From Psychroflexus montanilacus (GTDB taxonomy: Bacteria > Bacteroidota > Bacteroidia > Flavobacteriales > Flavobacteriaceae): a stretch of 64,000 nt of DNA. Position 1 is the first letter of the stretch, and each line of letters begins with the position of its first letter. This document shows positions 51,413 to 61,515 of this stretch, piece after piece. A model generated the notes under the pieces. It ran no database searches, was not told the DNA's origin, and worked only from the letters and a program-made list of their open reading frames with translations. Made by a program: the position numbers and the translations under genes. The stretch spans positions 124,001-188,000 of the forward strand of contig NZ_JAIQZC010000002.1 in the NCBI RefSeq assembly GCF_020164535.1. Reading direction: 5' to 3'.

Positions 51413-52216
51413 TTACTGCGTGAATTCTTTGAAAACGATATAAATGCCCATAAGCAAAACAAACCAGCCGAAGCCTTTTTTCAGTTTTTTGCCGTCGATA
51501 AACTTATTGAGCCAAATCCCCACGAAGATTCCTACCACTGAAAGCCCAGTAAAGAGCCCTAAGAAGGTCCAGTCGATTTCTATATTTTGAACATCCCCAA
51601 TAAAACCAATCAGAGACTTAACAGCGATGATTAATAGTGAGGTGGCCACTGCTTTTTTCATAGGTAATTTGGCTAACAGAACCAAAGCAGGAATGATGAG
51701 AAAACCTCCTCCTGCTCCTACTATCCCGGTAAGAAATCCAACAACTACGCCTTCTACTATAATAAGCGGATAGTTGTACTTTACCTCTGCCTCGGGATCT
51801 TCTTGCCCTTTCTTTTTGTCTTTGATCATGGAGTATGACGCCAAAAGCATAATCAATGCAAAAAAGAGCATGATCCCTATGTTTTTGGTCACTTCGAAGT
51901 CGGCTATCGTAAACAACGAATCTGGAATGGCTGGAACCGCATATTTTCTGGTGGCGTATACCGCTATAAACGCAGGAATAGCAAATACGGTGGCTGTTTT
52001 GAGATCTACCAGGCCTTTTTGCATGTTACGGATAGCTCCTACAAGACTGGCGGTACCTACTACAAATAGCGAATAAGCTGTGGCTGTAACCGGATCTTCC
52101 ATGAGAAGATATACAAGTACCGGTACCGTAAGAATGGAGCCTCCACCGCCTATTAATCCAAGAACAACTCCTATGATGAGTGCTCCAAAAAAGCCTAGTA
52201 TTTCGATTATTTCCAT
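51413..52216 (-). CDS. TauE/SafE-family sulfite/sulfonate permease
   Basis: 267 residues, about eight membrane helices in two TauE repeats with GGGGSILTVPVLVYLL (about 25-38) and GAGGGFLIIPALVLLAKLPMKKAVATSLLIIA. Such permeases move sulfite, organosulfonates or related anions outwards or inwards. In sulfide-oxidising Bacteroidota it is often found near SQR; here SQR is 5 kb away. Confidence 0.9.
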   Translation of the reverse strand: MEIIEILGFFGALIIGVVLGLIGGGGSILTVPVLVYLLMEDPVTATAYSLFVVGTASLVGAIRNMQKGLVDLKTATVFAIPAFIAVYATRKYAVPAIPDSLFTIADFEVTKNIGIMLFFALIMLLASYSMIKDKKKGQEDPEAEVKYNYPLIIVEGVVVGFLTGIVGAGGGFLIIPALVLLAKLPMKKAVATSLLIIAVKSLIGFIGDVQNIEIDWTFLGLFTGLSVVGIFVGIWLNKFIDGKKLKKGFGWFVLLMGIYIVFKEFTQ

Positions 52217-52348
52217 GAAGAGTATTTCATTTACATTGGCAAATGTAGAATTAGAATACGGCTAAGGCAGTAACTTTGGTTACATTGAAAGTAAGGCTTT
52301 AAATTGATTTTGATAGATTATTATTTATCTTAGCGAAAAATTTGAAAA

Positions 52349-52798
52349 ATGGCACTGGAACAAGAGGTTATGCAAAAAATGAAAGAAGCGATGAAGGCAA
52401 AAGATTCTGTCGCCTTAGCTTCTTTGAGGTCTATTAAAAGTGAAATTTTAAAAGCTAAAACAGCTACGTCTAGTAAAGAAGATATGAGTGAGGCGGATGA
52501 GCTCAAGCTTGTTCAAAAACTCGTCAAACAAAGAAAAGATAGCGCTCAAACTTACAAGGAACAAAATAGAGATGACTTAGCTGAAGCGGAATTGGCCGAG
52601 GTAAAAGTCATAGAACAATTTTTACCCGCTCAGCTGAGTGAAGAAGAAATCGATAAAGAGGTAAAATCTATCATTGAAGACACTGGTGCGGACTCTATGA
52701 AAGATATGGGAAAAGTGATGGGTCTGGCTTCTCAGCGCCTGGCTGGAAAAGCGGATGGAAAAACCATTTCAAAAATCGTCAAGGAGAACTTGTCTTAA
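52349..52798 (+). CDS. GatB/YqeY domain protein
   Basis: 149 residues of the YqeY family. MALEQEVMQKMKEAMKAKDSVALASLRSIKSEILKAK and the Lys-rich coiled middle are typical. IIEDTGADSMKDMGKVMGLASQRLAGKADGKTIS is the GatB-tail-like C-terminus. Probably a tRNA-associated amidotransferase adaptor; function is not settled. Confidence 0.93.
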   Translation: MALEQEVMQKMKEAMKAKDSVALASLRSIKSEILKAKTATSSKEDMSEADELKLVQKLVKQRKDSAQTYKEQNRDDLAEAELAEVKVIEQFLPAQLSEEEIDKEVKSIIEDTGADSMKDMGKVMGLASQRLAGKADGKTISKIVKENLS

Positions 52799-52855
52799 GA
52801 TAGATTTCTATTGTAAATTTGCATTGAATAGATTTTCGATTTAAAGGAAATTTGA

Positions 52856-52929
52856 GGCCGCGTAGTTCAACTGAATAGAATATCAGATTTCGGCTCTGAG
52901 GGTTGCAGGTTTGAATCCTGCCGCGGTCA
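52856..52929 (+). tRNA. tRNA-Arg (TCG)
   Basis: Acceptor GGCCGCG/CGCGGTC, D-arm with GTTCAACTGAATAGAAT, anticodon stem TCAGA/TCTGA with loop TTTCGGC (anticodon TCG), T-arm GCAGG/CCTGC with TTTGAAT loop, discriminator A. CCA is not encoded. Confidence 0.93.
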
Positions 52930-52938
52930 CGATAAGCA

Positions 52939-52968
52939 CAAAACCACATTCTAACGAATGTGGTTTTT
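52939..52968 (+). terminator. Terminator after tRNA-Arg
   Basis: AAAACCACATTC pairs with GAATGTGGTTTT, then a T-rich tail. Confidence 0.75.
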
Positions 52969-53496
52969 ATATTTTACTCAAGTTAGAAAAGCAAAGCTTT
53001 TATAAACGCAGAGTAAATATAAAAATCAGAACTGCGATAGCAGTGGTTTTGTATTTCCAGCAGAGAACGCACTCAGGATATGCAATCCTGACGCGCCTGC
53101 CTGCCAGAGGCACGACAGGCAGGGTCACGAATAAATAGTCCAAACAAAAAAATCAGGTTTTAGGTTATAGTCTGTAGGTTTTAGGGAAAATGACCTTCCC
53201 TAAATAGCATTGACCGTTTAAAGAACAGGAAGGAACAGGACGTTTTGGGGTGCACGTAGTGAATCCTTGATTAACACAACAAACAGAAAACCACGCCATT
53301 TTAGCGTGGTTCTTTGTTTTTGACAAAAGCTAAAGCAATAGCTGAATGGTTTTTAAAAAAAATGTGGACTTGGACGATAATCTTAAGTTTACTATTTACT
53401 TAGGGAAACTAATTAATCCGCTGTAACTAAAACCAAAGCAGCCACGGGCATAATTGGTGGAAAGAATGGTTAACATTGTATATTCTTTTCATCAGA
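52969..53496. other. Gene-free tRNA-Arg flank with repeats and a terminator
   Basis: Holds the left copy (53126-53219) of a roughly 94-bp direct repeat and a terminator-like hairpin AACCACGC/GCGTGGTT at 53288-53312. No gene is seen. Confidence 0.5.
53126..53219. repeat. Direct repeat, left copy
   Basis: Begins CACGAATAAATAGTCCAAAC and ends ATTGACCGTTT. About 90% identical to 55901-55994. The repeat starts just after GGGT, close to the tRNA-Arg 3' end (GGTCACGATAAG at 52925-52936). Confidence 0.85.
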
Positions 53497-55572
53497 TTAA
53501 AAGGCGTCTGCTCTCATAGCAGGTTCAATTATTTCTTTCTGATAAGAAAGCAACTTCTTTTTAAGCAAAAAATATCCCCTTAAAAGAAGATGCCTATAAT
53601 TTTCAATAGCCAAAAACAAGACTTCTAAATTCTCATTGTTGTAAGCTGTATCTCGAAAATACTCCAAGTCACTTGAAAGAAATAAATGGAAGTTATCCTT
53701 CATATCTTTTGAAATTTCATTTGTATAAAGATTATCCTTCACTATTGATTCTATTTCTTGTTTCAATTGTGACTCTAATGGTCGAAAACGTCTAAAGTTG
53801 GTTATTATTTTATCAAATGGAGTTGTATAATTTGTAAATTCTAGATGATTATATATTTTAGTTATTATATCTAATTTGGAATCAATCTGCTGATCATATT
53901 CAAATAAGGTTTGGTAGTACTCCTTTAGCTTTTTAGGTTTAGATAGTAAGGCTTCAGTTTGTTCAAAAAAAGTAAAAATCTTAATATCATTTTCTTTAAT
54001 TTTAGAATTGACTTGTTCTAATTCCAAGTTAAGCTTTGTTATTAGTTTATAGCCTTCTTTGCTCTCATACTTTTTGCCGTCATAGTCAAAGGTTTTAAGA
54101 GAAATAGTTTTATAAGCTATTTTTTTTATAATTTCAAGATCATTTTTTAAAGCAAATTCTGTGTGAACTAAATCTACAATTTGTTCTGAGAAAAGCTCAG
54201 GAAATTCTATTTTACCATCAGTTGTATTGATGTTTTCTAAATCAAAATAAACTGGATTTTTATTATCGTAATATTCATTATAGATATCAGAAAAAGTATT
54301 GTTTTTGAATTCTTGATAAAAGATGCTTTCAAATTTACTTGAGTCCATATATTGTATTTCCCCCTTATATTCAATATCTGTAAATAAAAAATTAGTTAAA
54401 GTTTTCTGTACTTCTTCATAATTTCTAAAAAGATGCAGTGCAGGTTGATGCTTAAATTCTACAAATTCTGAATGTTTTTTTTGTCTTTCAAGTCTATCGC
54501 TAATACTTGGGTGCGAAGCCCACTGATCTTTAATTACTAGTTTGGATTTTTTAAACTTTTTGTACTCTTCAATAGTAACTTCAGGAAACCCATTAACAAT
54601 TGGAAGTTTACTTTCTTTTGCAAGTAAATTAAGTACAAACCAATGCTCATCATAAACGTTTTCACTTCTAATGTTATCGGATATTTTATCTGCATAAAAC
54701 GTTAAAACTCGACTAAGTGCCTCTCCAGATAACTCCGCTCTAAGTAAAGATCGCCTAAAAGGCTCATAACCTGCAATGCTTACTGCGATTTCATCGGCAT
54801 GAAACTCCATTTCTCTAGAGAGGCCCAAATAACTTTTATTTACAATTTCATAAAGCTTTTGAAGGATCCATTTTATCCCCTCGATAATATTGACTGCTAA
54901 AACAATGAAAAAGTTTAAATATCCACTTGCTTCTGCCCATTTCTGAATAATTTTATCAAAAGATTCATCCTCAGATACCAAATTGAATATCACTTGATTT
55001 ACGTTATAAACATAACTGCTAAGCTTCAAACTTTTTTGAGAGAAATGACCAAATTCATGTGCCAGGACAGCTTTAAGCTCATCTTGAGAAACGCTATTCA
55101 AAAGTCCCATACCAATTAATAGGTTTTTTTTAACTGGAAAAAACATACTCCAGAAATTAGAATCATAAAAAACAGCTGCATTAACATCTGTAGATAGGTA
55201 GACTCTTTTTGGAAAACTAGTTTTGACTTCAGTTACAATTTCTTGTATCAGACTAAAGATTTCTGGCTGATTTGCATGTTGGATTTCATAAAAATTAGAG
55301 CGATCAATTTTTCTGAAGCTAAATACAAACTTGATTAAAAAGTAAAAAATAAGCAAACCAAAACTAGCAAGTCCAATTCCAAGAGCTATGGAAATAAATC
55401 TTGGAAAAGTGTCTATAAGTAATATTGCTCCATAAATACAAAGTGCTGTGAGTCCAATTGTAAAAGAAAATAGTATAAAATATATTAGAATAAAAAAAGC
55501 GATTGACCCAATTGCAAGGATACTTTTAGTTCTGAATTCTGATGATCGATTGGCTTGTCTTTTTATTTCCAT
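53497..55572 (-). CDS. M48-family metallopeptidase with membrane helices
   Basis: 691 residues. N-terminal membrane helices (about 16-65 and around 80-95), then the M48 active site AVLAHEFGHFSQKS (HExxH, residues about 168-172) with the third ligand Glu later (EMEFHADEIAV). A long helical C-terminal half (about 390-691, charged, coiled-coil-like). Distant relative of HtpX/Ste24-type membrane proteases. It sits alone between the repeat pair; no partner gene is seen. Confidence 0.85.
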   Translation of the reverse strand: MEIKRQANRSSEFRTKSILAIGSIAFFILIYFILFSFTIGLTALCIYGAILLIDTFPRFISIALGIGLASFGLLIFYFLIKFVFSFRKIDRSNFYEIQHANQPEIFSLIQEIVTEVKTSFPKRVYLSTDVNAAVFYDSNFWSMFFPVKKNLLIGMGLLNSVSQDELKAVLAHEFGHFSQKSLKLSSYVYNVNQVIFNLVSEDESFDKIIQKWAEASGYLNFFIVLAVNIIEGIKWILQKLYEIVNKSYLGLSREMEFHADEIAVSIAGYEPFRRSLLRAELSGEALSRVLTFYADKISDNIRSENVYDEHWFVLNLLAKESKLPIVNGFPEVTIEEYKKFKKSKLVIKDQWASHPSISDRLERQKKHSEFVEFKHQPALHLFRNYEEVQKTLTNFLFTDIEYKGEIQYMDSSKFESIFYQEFKNNTFSDIYNEYYDNKNPVYFDLENINTTDGKIEFPELFSEQIVDLVHTEFALKNDLEIIKKIAYKTISLKTFDYDGKKYESKEGYKLITKLNLELEQVNSKIKENDIKIFTFFEQTEALLSKPKKLKEYYQTLFEYDQQIDSKLDIITKIYNHLEFTNYTTPFDKIITNFRRFRPLESQLKQEIESIVKDNLYTNEISKDMKDNFHLFLSSDLEYFRDTAYNNENLEVLFLAIENYRHLLLRGYFLLKKKLLSYQKEIIEPAMRADAF

Positions 55573-56583
55573 TCTTAGTATTATACTTAAAAAATTTTGA
55601 AATTAGATAAATATGAAATCAATTCTGTCGAGTTAGTATAAAAAAACAAGATTATCATTTTCTGGACATGCTTGTTACAATATTGTTCAAATTAACTTAA
55701 TATTTTTTTAGGTTCCAAACCAATGATAATTAGCAAAAACTAGTAAAAGTGTCTACCTACAAACTCTTATTTATAGAATACTCTAATAAACAACTAAGTT
55801 TGAAGTTACTAATTTTAACCTTTACATTGAATTAGCATATTTAATTCCACAACAAAAAGTTTTTGATTAATTCGATAAATTCCATTAGGTCTGGCAGTGT
55901 CACGAATAAATAGTCCAAACAAAAAAATTAGGTTGTAGGCTGTAGGTTTTAGGTTTTAGGGAAAATGACCTTCCCTAAATAGCGTTGACCGTTTTGAACT
56001 ATAGTCAATATCTGATTATTTAAAATTTAACCATCTCAACTTTTATCAAAGGGATAGTTTGGATGGCATGGCTCTTGGATTTATACATAAGTTGACTCCA
56101 ATTCAAATTGAGATGTCAGGGTTACACCCCTTTTTCCTGGATCCTACTGTTTTTTTATGAAGATATCAGGGCTAACGCCCCTAATTGGAAATAGTTTGAG
56201 AATTAAAGCATAAAATCTATAAGAGGATTTAAACAAGGTGATTTTAGGGGTAGCGCACTGAAATCTTTGTCTTCAATCAGATGTGTCTTAGCTACTTTCA
56301 TCGATTCATAACTTAAGACTATAGACTGTCTTTTTGAGGTGTCGAAACCATAAACCTACAAAGCTTGATTAAACTAATTTGAGGTTATATCTATTGACTT
56401 TAAATGGTCAACCTATATCAGGGAGTGACTTTAAGAGAATTGACCTTCCCTAAATAGACTTGAAGTTTTTATGAACATTTAGAACCAGGACCCTAATCCG
56501 TGGTTATTACATTACTCAAAAGTAAAAAGCAGTGCTTTTACTTTTTAAAAGATATATTCTTAAAATTATTACAAATGCTGGAT
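55573..56583. other. Gene-free kilobase with decayed repeats
   Basis: Holds the right copy (55901-55994) and a third copy of the core GACCTTCCCTAAATAG at 56440-56455. No protein-coding gene and no RNA structure that I can defend. AT-rich to 55890. Confidence 0.5.
55901..55994. repeat. Direct repeat, right copy
   Basis: Partner of 53126-53219. With it, it encloses the M48 peptidase gene and about 2.7 kb. Confidence 0.85.
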
Positions 56584-57390
56584 TTATGATCTAGCTAAAA
56601 GCAATTGCTCCAAAACAGATTCCACTCCATGCTCATCATTGCTTGATGTCGTATAATTAGCTATTTCTTTAACCCGTGGGTGCGCATTGGACATAGCGTA
56701 ACTGAACTTTGCTAACTTCAGCATTTCAATATCATTGTTGTAATCCCCAAAAATCATCGTCTGCTCTGGTGTGATACTTAAGTCCTTTTGAATTTGCTTT
56801 AGCGCAAAGGATTTATTGGCTTCCTTATGAGAAATGTCAACCCAGTTCTGTCCAGAAACTATGACTTGTACCTCATCCCTAATTGGCTCAAGATAAGGAT
56901 ACACAAACTCCTCTGAAGAATCAAAATGAAAAACTGCAATTTTTAAGAATTCGTCGTCAGTGACCTGAGTAAGATCATCTACTTGTGTAGCCTCTGTATA
57001 ATATTCGCATAGTTTGGAAATGAAATTTGAATCTTTGGATTCGGTATAAGCTGTTTTTCTTCCACATAAAACAATATAAGCATCCTTTACCTCTCTAAGG
57101 TGTGAAATACAATCCAAAATTTGATTCGGGCTTAGCTCTAGCAAGACGTTGGTTTCATCCTTATACTTCATAATGGCACCGTTCTCGGCTATAATGCTCA
57201 TGTCATTACTGATAGAGGGAAACTTGCTAAGTATGCTTTGGTATTGTCTTCCACTCGCTGCTACAAAATGAATATCCTTACTTTTTAGCTGCTGAAACTG
57301 ATTCAGGAATTTAATACTCACCTCATGCTGACTATTAAGCAGGGTGCCATCCATATCGGATACTACCAGTTTGATGTTCGAAAAATCCAT
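56584..57390 (-). CDS. Cof-type HAD-IIB phosphatase
   Basis: 268 residues. Motif I is LVVSDMDGTLLNSQHEV, motif II VAASGRQYQ, motif III the Lys of NKSFALKQI, motif IV IFGDYNNDIEML. The cap is of type C2B (about 80-190). Members hydrolyse sugar phosphates, FMN or PLP; the substrate cannot be told. Confidence 0.93.
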   Translation of the reverse strand: MDFSNIKLVVSDMDGTLLNSQHEVSIKFLNQFQQLKSKDIHFVAASGRQYQSILSKFPSISNDMSIIAENGAIMKYKDETNVLLELSPNQILDCISHLREVKDAYIVLCGRKTAYTESKDSNFISKLCEYYTEATQVDDLTQVTDDEFLKIAVFHFDSSEEFVYPYLEPIRDEVQVIVSGQNWVDISHKEANKSFALKQIQKDLSITPEQTMIFGDYNNDIEMLKLAKFSYAMSNAHPRVKEIANYTTSSNDEHGVESVLEQLLLARS

Positions 57391-57607
57391 GTTTTAATTT
57401 AGTTTATGGGCTAAACCAAAGTGCTTGATAAGTACACCAGGTTTAAAAAACAAATGTAGATATCATCCATAACATAGACATAGATTTTGATTTTTTAGGA
57501 TAAATAATTTTGAAATTAATACCATAATCGACTCATTACTTTGATTAAGAGTAATTGCTATACTATGGATTTTGTATATTACACGTTAAGTTAAAACACA
57601 TGAATTT

Positions 57608-58045
57608 ATGACTTCTTTTCAAAAAGAGATCAGGCTAAAAGCTTACAGAAGAGGCTTTCACTTAATAACCGATGAAATTCTGAAAGAAGTGAAAAGCGAA
57701 TTAATCTCAATTGACATAGGTGTTTTTCATGTTTTCATTCAACACACTTCTGCTTCGTTGACCATCAATGAAAATGCAGATCCATCTGTAAGAGTAGACT
57801 TTGAAAGCCACTTCAATCAGTCAGTTCCAGAACATGCTGCATACTACACGCATACTATGGAAGGATCTGACGACATGCCAGCTCATTTAAAGGCCTCCAC
57901 TTTGGGTTCTTCGGTAAGTATTCCTATAAGTCAGGGTAAATTAAACTTGGGAACCTGGCAGGGCATCTACTTATGCGAACACAGGAATTATGGTGGCAGG
58001 CGTACGATTGTGGTTACCGCTTTGGGAACCCCTTCTAAACATTAG
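57608..58045 (+). CDS. YjbQ family protein
   Basis: 145 residues. Complete UPF0047/YjbQ domain: FHVFIQHTSASLTINENADPSVRVDFE, then GSDDMPAHLKASTLGSSVSIPIS, GTWQGIYLCEHRNYGGRRTIVVTALG. His and Asp/Glu side chains form the metal or phosphate site. Members can act as secondary thiamine-phosphate synthases. Confidence 0.95.
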   Translation: MTSFQKEIRLKAYRRGFHLITDEILKEVKSELISIDIGVFHVFIQHTSASLTINENADPSVRVDFESHFNQSVPEHAAYYTHTMEGSDDMPAHLKASTLGSSVSIPISQGKLNLGTWQGIYLCEHRNYGGRRTIVVTALGTPSKH

Positions 58046-58258
58046 TTTTGATTAGAAATCCACCTTAAGAAAGACATTTCCTGTAGGAAAACAACTAAAG
58101 TCTAAGACTTGTATAACCTATCGGTATGCTTTCAAAAATCTTAAACTTATTTCTCATGTTTTACAAATTCCATCGTGTTCACTTTTCCTGAAAGATACCC
58201 TCAAAAAGCAATTTCAAAAATTAGCGTAATACTTAGTTTGACAGAAATGTATTTCGTA

Positions 58259-58858
58259 TCAAGCTAAAATCAGACGTTGATACACTTGTGCCGTGAGGAA
58301 AGCATCACCCATTGAGGTATGCCTGTCTTTCTTGGTGATATGGAATTCATCGCACAACTCGTCCAGACTTTTTCTCATAAGCTGATGGACACCTTTATAT
58401 TGAGAATACAAAGCACTGGTGTCCTGGACCTTATTCTTCAACTTAGGAAGCCCAGCATTTTTTAAAGCCATATTGATCATATGCACATCAAACTGAATAT
58501 GATGCCCTATAATTTTTGAATTTCCCAGGTAGCTGAGTAATTGCTCTAAAGCTTCAGACTCAGGTACTAAGTGGTCAGTTTTATTTTTTACAATCCCATG
58601 TATAGCGATGCTTTCAGGTTTATTGATTTTTTGTTTCAAAAACACACTAAAATTATCTTCGATATAAATGATTTTATTGTGTAAGGCTACTGCTCCAATG
58701 GATAGAATCTTATCTTCAGTTGGTTTTAAACCTGTAGTTTCACAATCCAAAACGACCACACGAGCTGAATCGTCGTTCTTAAATTTTGCGCTGTAGTTCT
58801 GCCAAAATTCAGGATAGTCTTTTTTATTTTTGAACAACTTATTGAACAAGAGCTTCAT
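58259..58858 (-). CDS. DnaQ-like 3'-5' exonuclease
   Basis: 199 residues. DEDDh exonuclease: VVLDCETTGLKPTED (Asp, Glu), IIGHHIQFDVHMINMAL (Asp), HITKKDRHTSMGDAFLTA (His, Asp). Short single-domain form. Overlaps the start of the upstream gene's stop by 4 bases (58855-58858), so it is translationally coupled with the cNMP/CBS protein. Confidence 0.92.
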   Translation of the reverse strand: MKLLFNKLFKNKKDYPEFWQNYSAKFKNDDSARVVVLDCETTGLKPTEDKILSIGAVALHNKIIYIEDNFSVFLKQKINKPESIAIHGIVKNKTDHLVPESEALEQLLSYLGNSKIIGHHIQFDVHMINMALKNAGLPKLKNKVQDTSALYSQYKGVHQLMRKSLDELCDEFHITKKDRHTSMGDAFLTAQVYQRLILA

Positions 58859-60774
58859 AAAAAATAGGTGAGTTGAAATCTATTCTTAAGTAAACTTTGG
58901 ATGTCTTTGATGGGTTTGAAGGCACGTTTCAACTTCATTTTATCGCTTTTAGTCAATTTTGAAAGTTCGAGATACCTCCCAGATGACTGATTTTTAAATC
59001 CTTCAATAGCTCGAAATTTTGATAAAACATGAAAACTCTTGATGCAGCCTGCATAGACCTCTTCATTTTGAGGTTCGAGTTGAATCAATTTTTCAAAGCG
59101 CTCTATGGTGTTATTTTTACCTTGTATTCCTTCAGATAAAATCAAAACTCTGGCTGCATCTACCAAAGGCTGAATAGCTCTAGCTTTTACATCAAACTCG
59201 TCCTTATGCTCGCCATCATCTTCAATAATAAATTGCCTGAAGAAGCCCAATGGTGGAGGGTTTTTAACAGCATCTTCTCCCAGATACGCAAAAAACTTTT
59301 GATTATTGTTGAGTTTTTTATAAATATGCTGACTCAATTCTTCCGCAAGTTGATCCTCTCCGTAAACCCTTGAATAATCAAAGAAAATACTACACATCAT
59401 CATATGCTTGGTCGAGGGATGTTCAATCCAGCGTGAAAATTGTCGTTTCCAATCACTTATACTCAAGCAGTAATCTGGATTACTAGCCATCATCTCCGCA
59501 GGACAGTAGACGTAACCCAGCTGATGTAAAGACTTACTCACTTCTTTTGCCAATTTCAAAAAATACTCCTGTGTATCGTTAAGTTTGTCTCTTTCCACGT
59601 CTTCAAAAACCAGGGCATGGTCCTGGTCTGTTAGTAAAACCTGTTCTCCCCTGCCCTGGCTTCCAATCCCTAACCATGCATATTTCACAGGTGCTTTGCC
59701 TACTTTTACTTCGCTAATTTCTATAACTCTGTACATCAAAGCCTGAGTGATAAGACGGCTGATCTTCATCACGTAAGCCATTGGCAGGGCAGTTTCCAAA
59801 TAGGCCTCGAGAAGCCTACTCAAGGATTCTCTTATTCGAATCAATGATTCCAAACTAGTTACGCGTTCAATTTGTTTTAAAAGAGCGACAGGATTATTGG
59901 CTTGTGCCGTCATAATATCATGTTCAGATAAAATTCCAATTATTTCAGATTGATCACTGCCGTCTTTGGTGACACACAAATGACCAATCTTATGCTGCAA
60001 AAGCAAACTTTGTACTTCAGCCAGATGCGTTTGTGGAGGAATACACCTTACCGGTGATGACATGATGTTTTCAAGCTTATCTTCCTTATCCATTTTACCT
60101 GAAGCGACCCAGCGACGTATGTCTTTGTCTGTGACGATACCTGTTGGCAGGTGTTTGTCTTCAATTATTAGTGAGCTTATTTTATGTGAATTCATGATTT
60201 TAGCAGCCTGTTGAACAGTTGCCGCAGAGGAAAGACAAATGGGGTTTCTAGTATAAAAAGCCTGCTGAAAGAAATCCAAGTCTGTTGAATCCTGATTCTT
60301 TAAGCTATAATTGGTTGACATGAGTTTGCCTTTAGCATCTGAAGCTTTTGGGTTTCTAGTATTGGAAGCAAAACTTTCTAAAAGAAAATTCATGATGCTA
60401 GTATTGTGTTGCAAAAGGCTTTTAAAAGCTTCAAAAGGAATTGCGTATAGAACTGATTCCTCTCTAGCCAACGCTTCCATTGCATAGGTCTGATCTGCAA
60501 ATAAAGGTCTGAGACCAAGTATATCCCCTTCGTCACAGATATCAATCCAGTCTGCAGCATGGATTTGACTGGATCGTAAACCTACAGCTCCCTGTTGAAC
60601 TACATAAAACTCAGTATGAGCAGCATCTCCTTCTTTGAAAAGAAAGTTCCGTTTGGGGATGTAGTGAACTCTAACCTGTGAGGCAATGGATTTTAAGTCT
60701 TCAAAGCTAAGATCCTCAAAAGGCGGATACTTCTTTAAAAAATCTGCTACGCGTTCAACAATTACATTCCCCAT
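58855..60774 (-). CDS. cNMP-binding / CBS / DUF294 nucleotidyltransferase-like protein
   Basis: 639 residues in four parts: cyclic-nucleotide-binding barrel (about 10-130: FKEGDAAHTEFYVVQQGAVGL), two CBS repeats (about 175-290: SSLIIEDKHLPTGIVTDKDIRRWV and IGHLCVTKDG), then DUF294 with the nucleotidyltransferase-like GIGSQGRGEQVLLTDQDHALVFE, then DUF294_C. It likely reads adenylate or cyclic nucleotide levels and modifies a protein or nucleotide. The exonuclease gene is coupled downstream. Confidence 0.92.
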   Translation of the reverse strand: MGNVIVERVADFLKKYPPFEDLSFEDLKSIASQVRVHYIPKRNFLFKEGDAAHTEFYVVQQGAVGLRSSQIHAADWIDICDEGDILGLRPLFADQTYAMEALAREESVLYAIPFEAFKSLLQHNTSIMNFLLESFASNTRNPKASDAKGKLMSTNYSLKNQDSTDLDFFQQAFYTRNPICLSSAATVQQAAKIMNSHKISSLIIEDKHLPTGIVTDKDIRRWVASGKMDKEDKLENIMSSPVRCIPPQTHLAEVQSLLLQHKIGHLCVTKDGSDQSEIIGILSEHDIMTAQANNPVALLKQIERVTSLESLIRIRESLSRLLEAYLETALPMAYVMKISRLITQALMYRVIEISEVKVGKAPVKYAWLGIGSQGRGEQVLLTDQDHALVFEDVERDKLNDTQEYFLKLAKEVSKSLHQLGYVYCPAEMMASNPDYCLSISDWKRQFSRWIEHPSTKHMMMCSIFFDYSRVYGEDQLAEELSQHIYKKLNNNQKFFAYLGEDAVKNPPPLGFFRQFIIEDDGEHKDEFDVKARAIQPLVDAARVLILSEGIQGKNNTIERFEKLIQLEPQNEEVYAGCIKSFHVLSKFRAIEGFKNQSSGRYLELSKLTKSDKMKLKRAFKPIKDIQSLLKNRFQLTYFL

Positions 60775-60951
60775 TTTTGACTGGAATTAGTGCTTAAATG
60801 AATCGTATAAATTTATTAAAAAGAAAATTAGGTTTAGGTGCTTTTATTCAAAACCTGAATCAACATGGTTTAAACGCTCAATTTTGGAATTCATTGATTG
60901 AAGGAGAGGTCCCTAGGCAAAAAAACGATATCTTTAAGCAAAAACACTATC

Positions 60952-61125
60952 ATGATTAAACAGTATATCATTTTATTTTGGGCAAGTGGCTTGTTTTTGG
61001 GCTTGATGGTTGGCGCTTATTTTGCCTGTCCGCTTTGGAAAGTGGCCGTACCTGCAATGCTAGTCTTATCCATAGCTACTGGAGTTACAGGGTATAATCA
61101 GTTGAAGGATCAAGCAAAAGATTGA
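60952..61125 (+). CDS. Small two-helix membrane protein
   Basis: 57 residues from the Met at 60952 (MIKQYIILFWASGLFLGLM). The frame is open from 60898, but the upstream part is polar and unlike a leader. Two hydrophobic segments (about 4-22 and 29-46), the second KVAVPAMLVLSIATGVTG. No family known to me. Stands alone upstream of a lipoprotein gene. Confidence 0.55.
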   Translation: MIKQYIILFWASGLFLGLMVGAYFACPLWKVAVPAMLVLSIATGVTGYNQLKDQAKD

Positions 61126-61515
61126 GACTTTGCTTAACAAGCTTACTCACTCTCACATTGACATTATTTTATTGTTGAATTCATTTTAAAGATCCTCTCC
61201 ATCTCATAATTATCTGGTTAACATGTAGAAAATCAATAGGAATAGTTTTACATTAAGCTGTTAGGTCATTTAATAAATGACCTAAATGTTAAAATAAGTT
61301 GATTAAAAGCTTTAGAAATTTTCTAATCTATCCTCTGTATTGGTGTGTCAAACATTTTATAAAAGTTAATGATTAAAAAATACAAACCAAAAAGTTTGTT
61401 AAATGAAAGATTTTACTAATTTCGAAATTCTTAATAAAATGATGCAAACAAACAATCTGTGATCGATAATTAGTTATCTATGATTTCTTATGAATTAAGG
61501 AAAAACTCAATCTTT
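61126..61515. other. Gene-free AT-rich interval before the lipoprotein operon
   Basis: No gene. A short inverted repeat TAGGTCATTTAATAAATGACCTA (shown by halves TAGGTCATTTA and TAAATGACCTA, 61261-61284) forms a compact hairpin and might be an operator or processing site. Confidence 0.45.
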
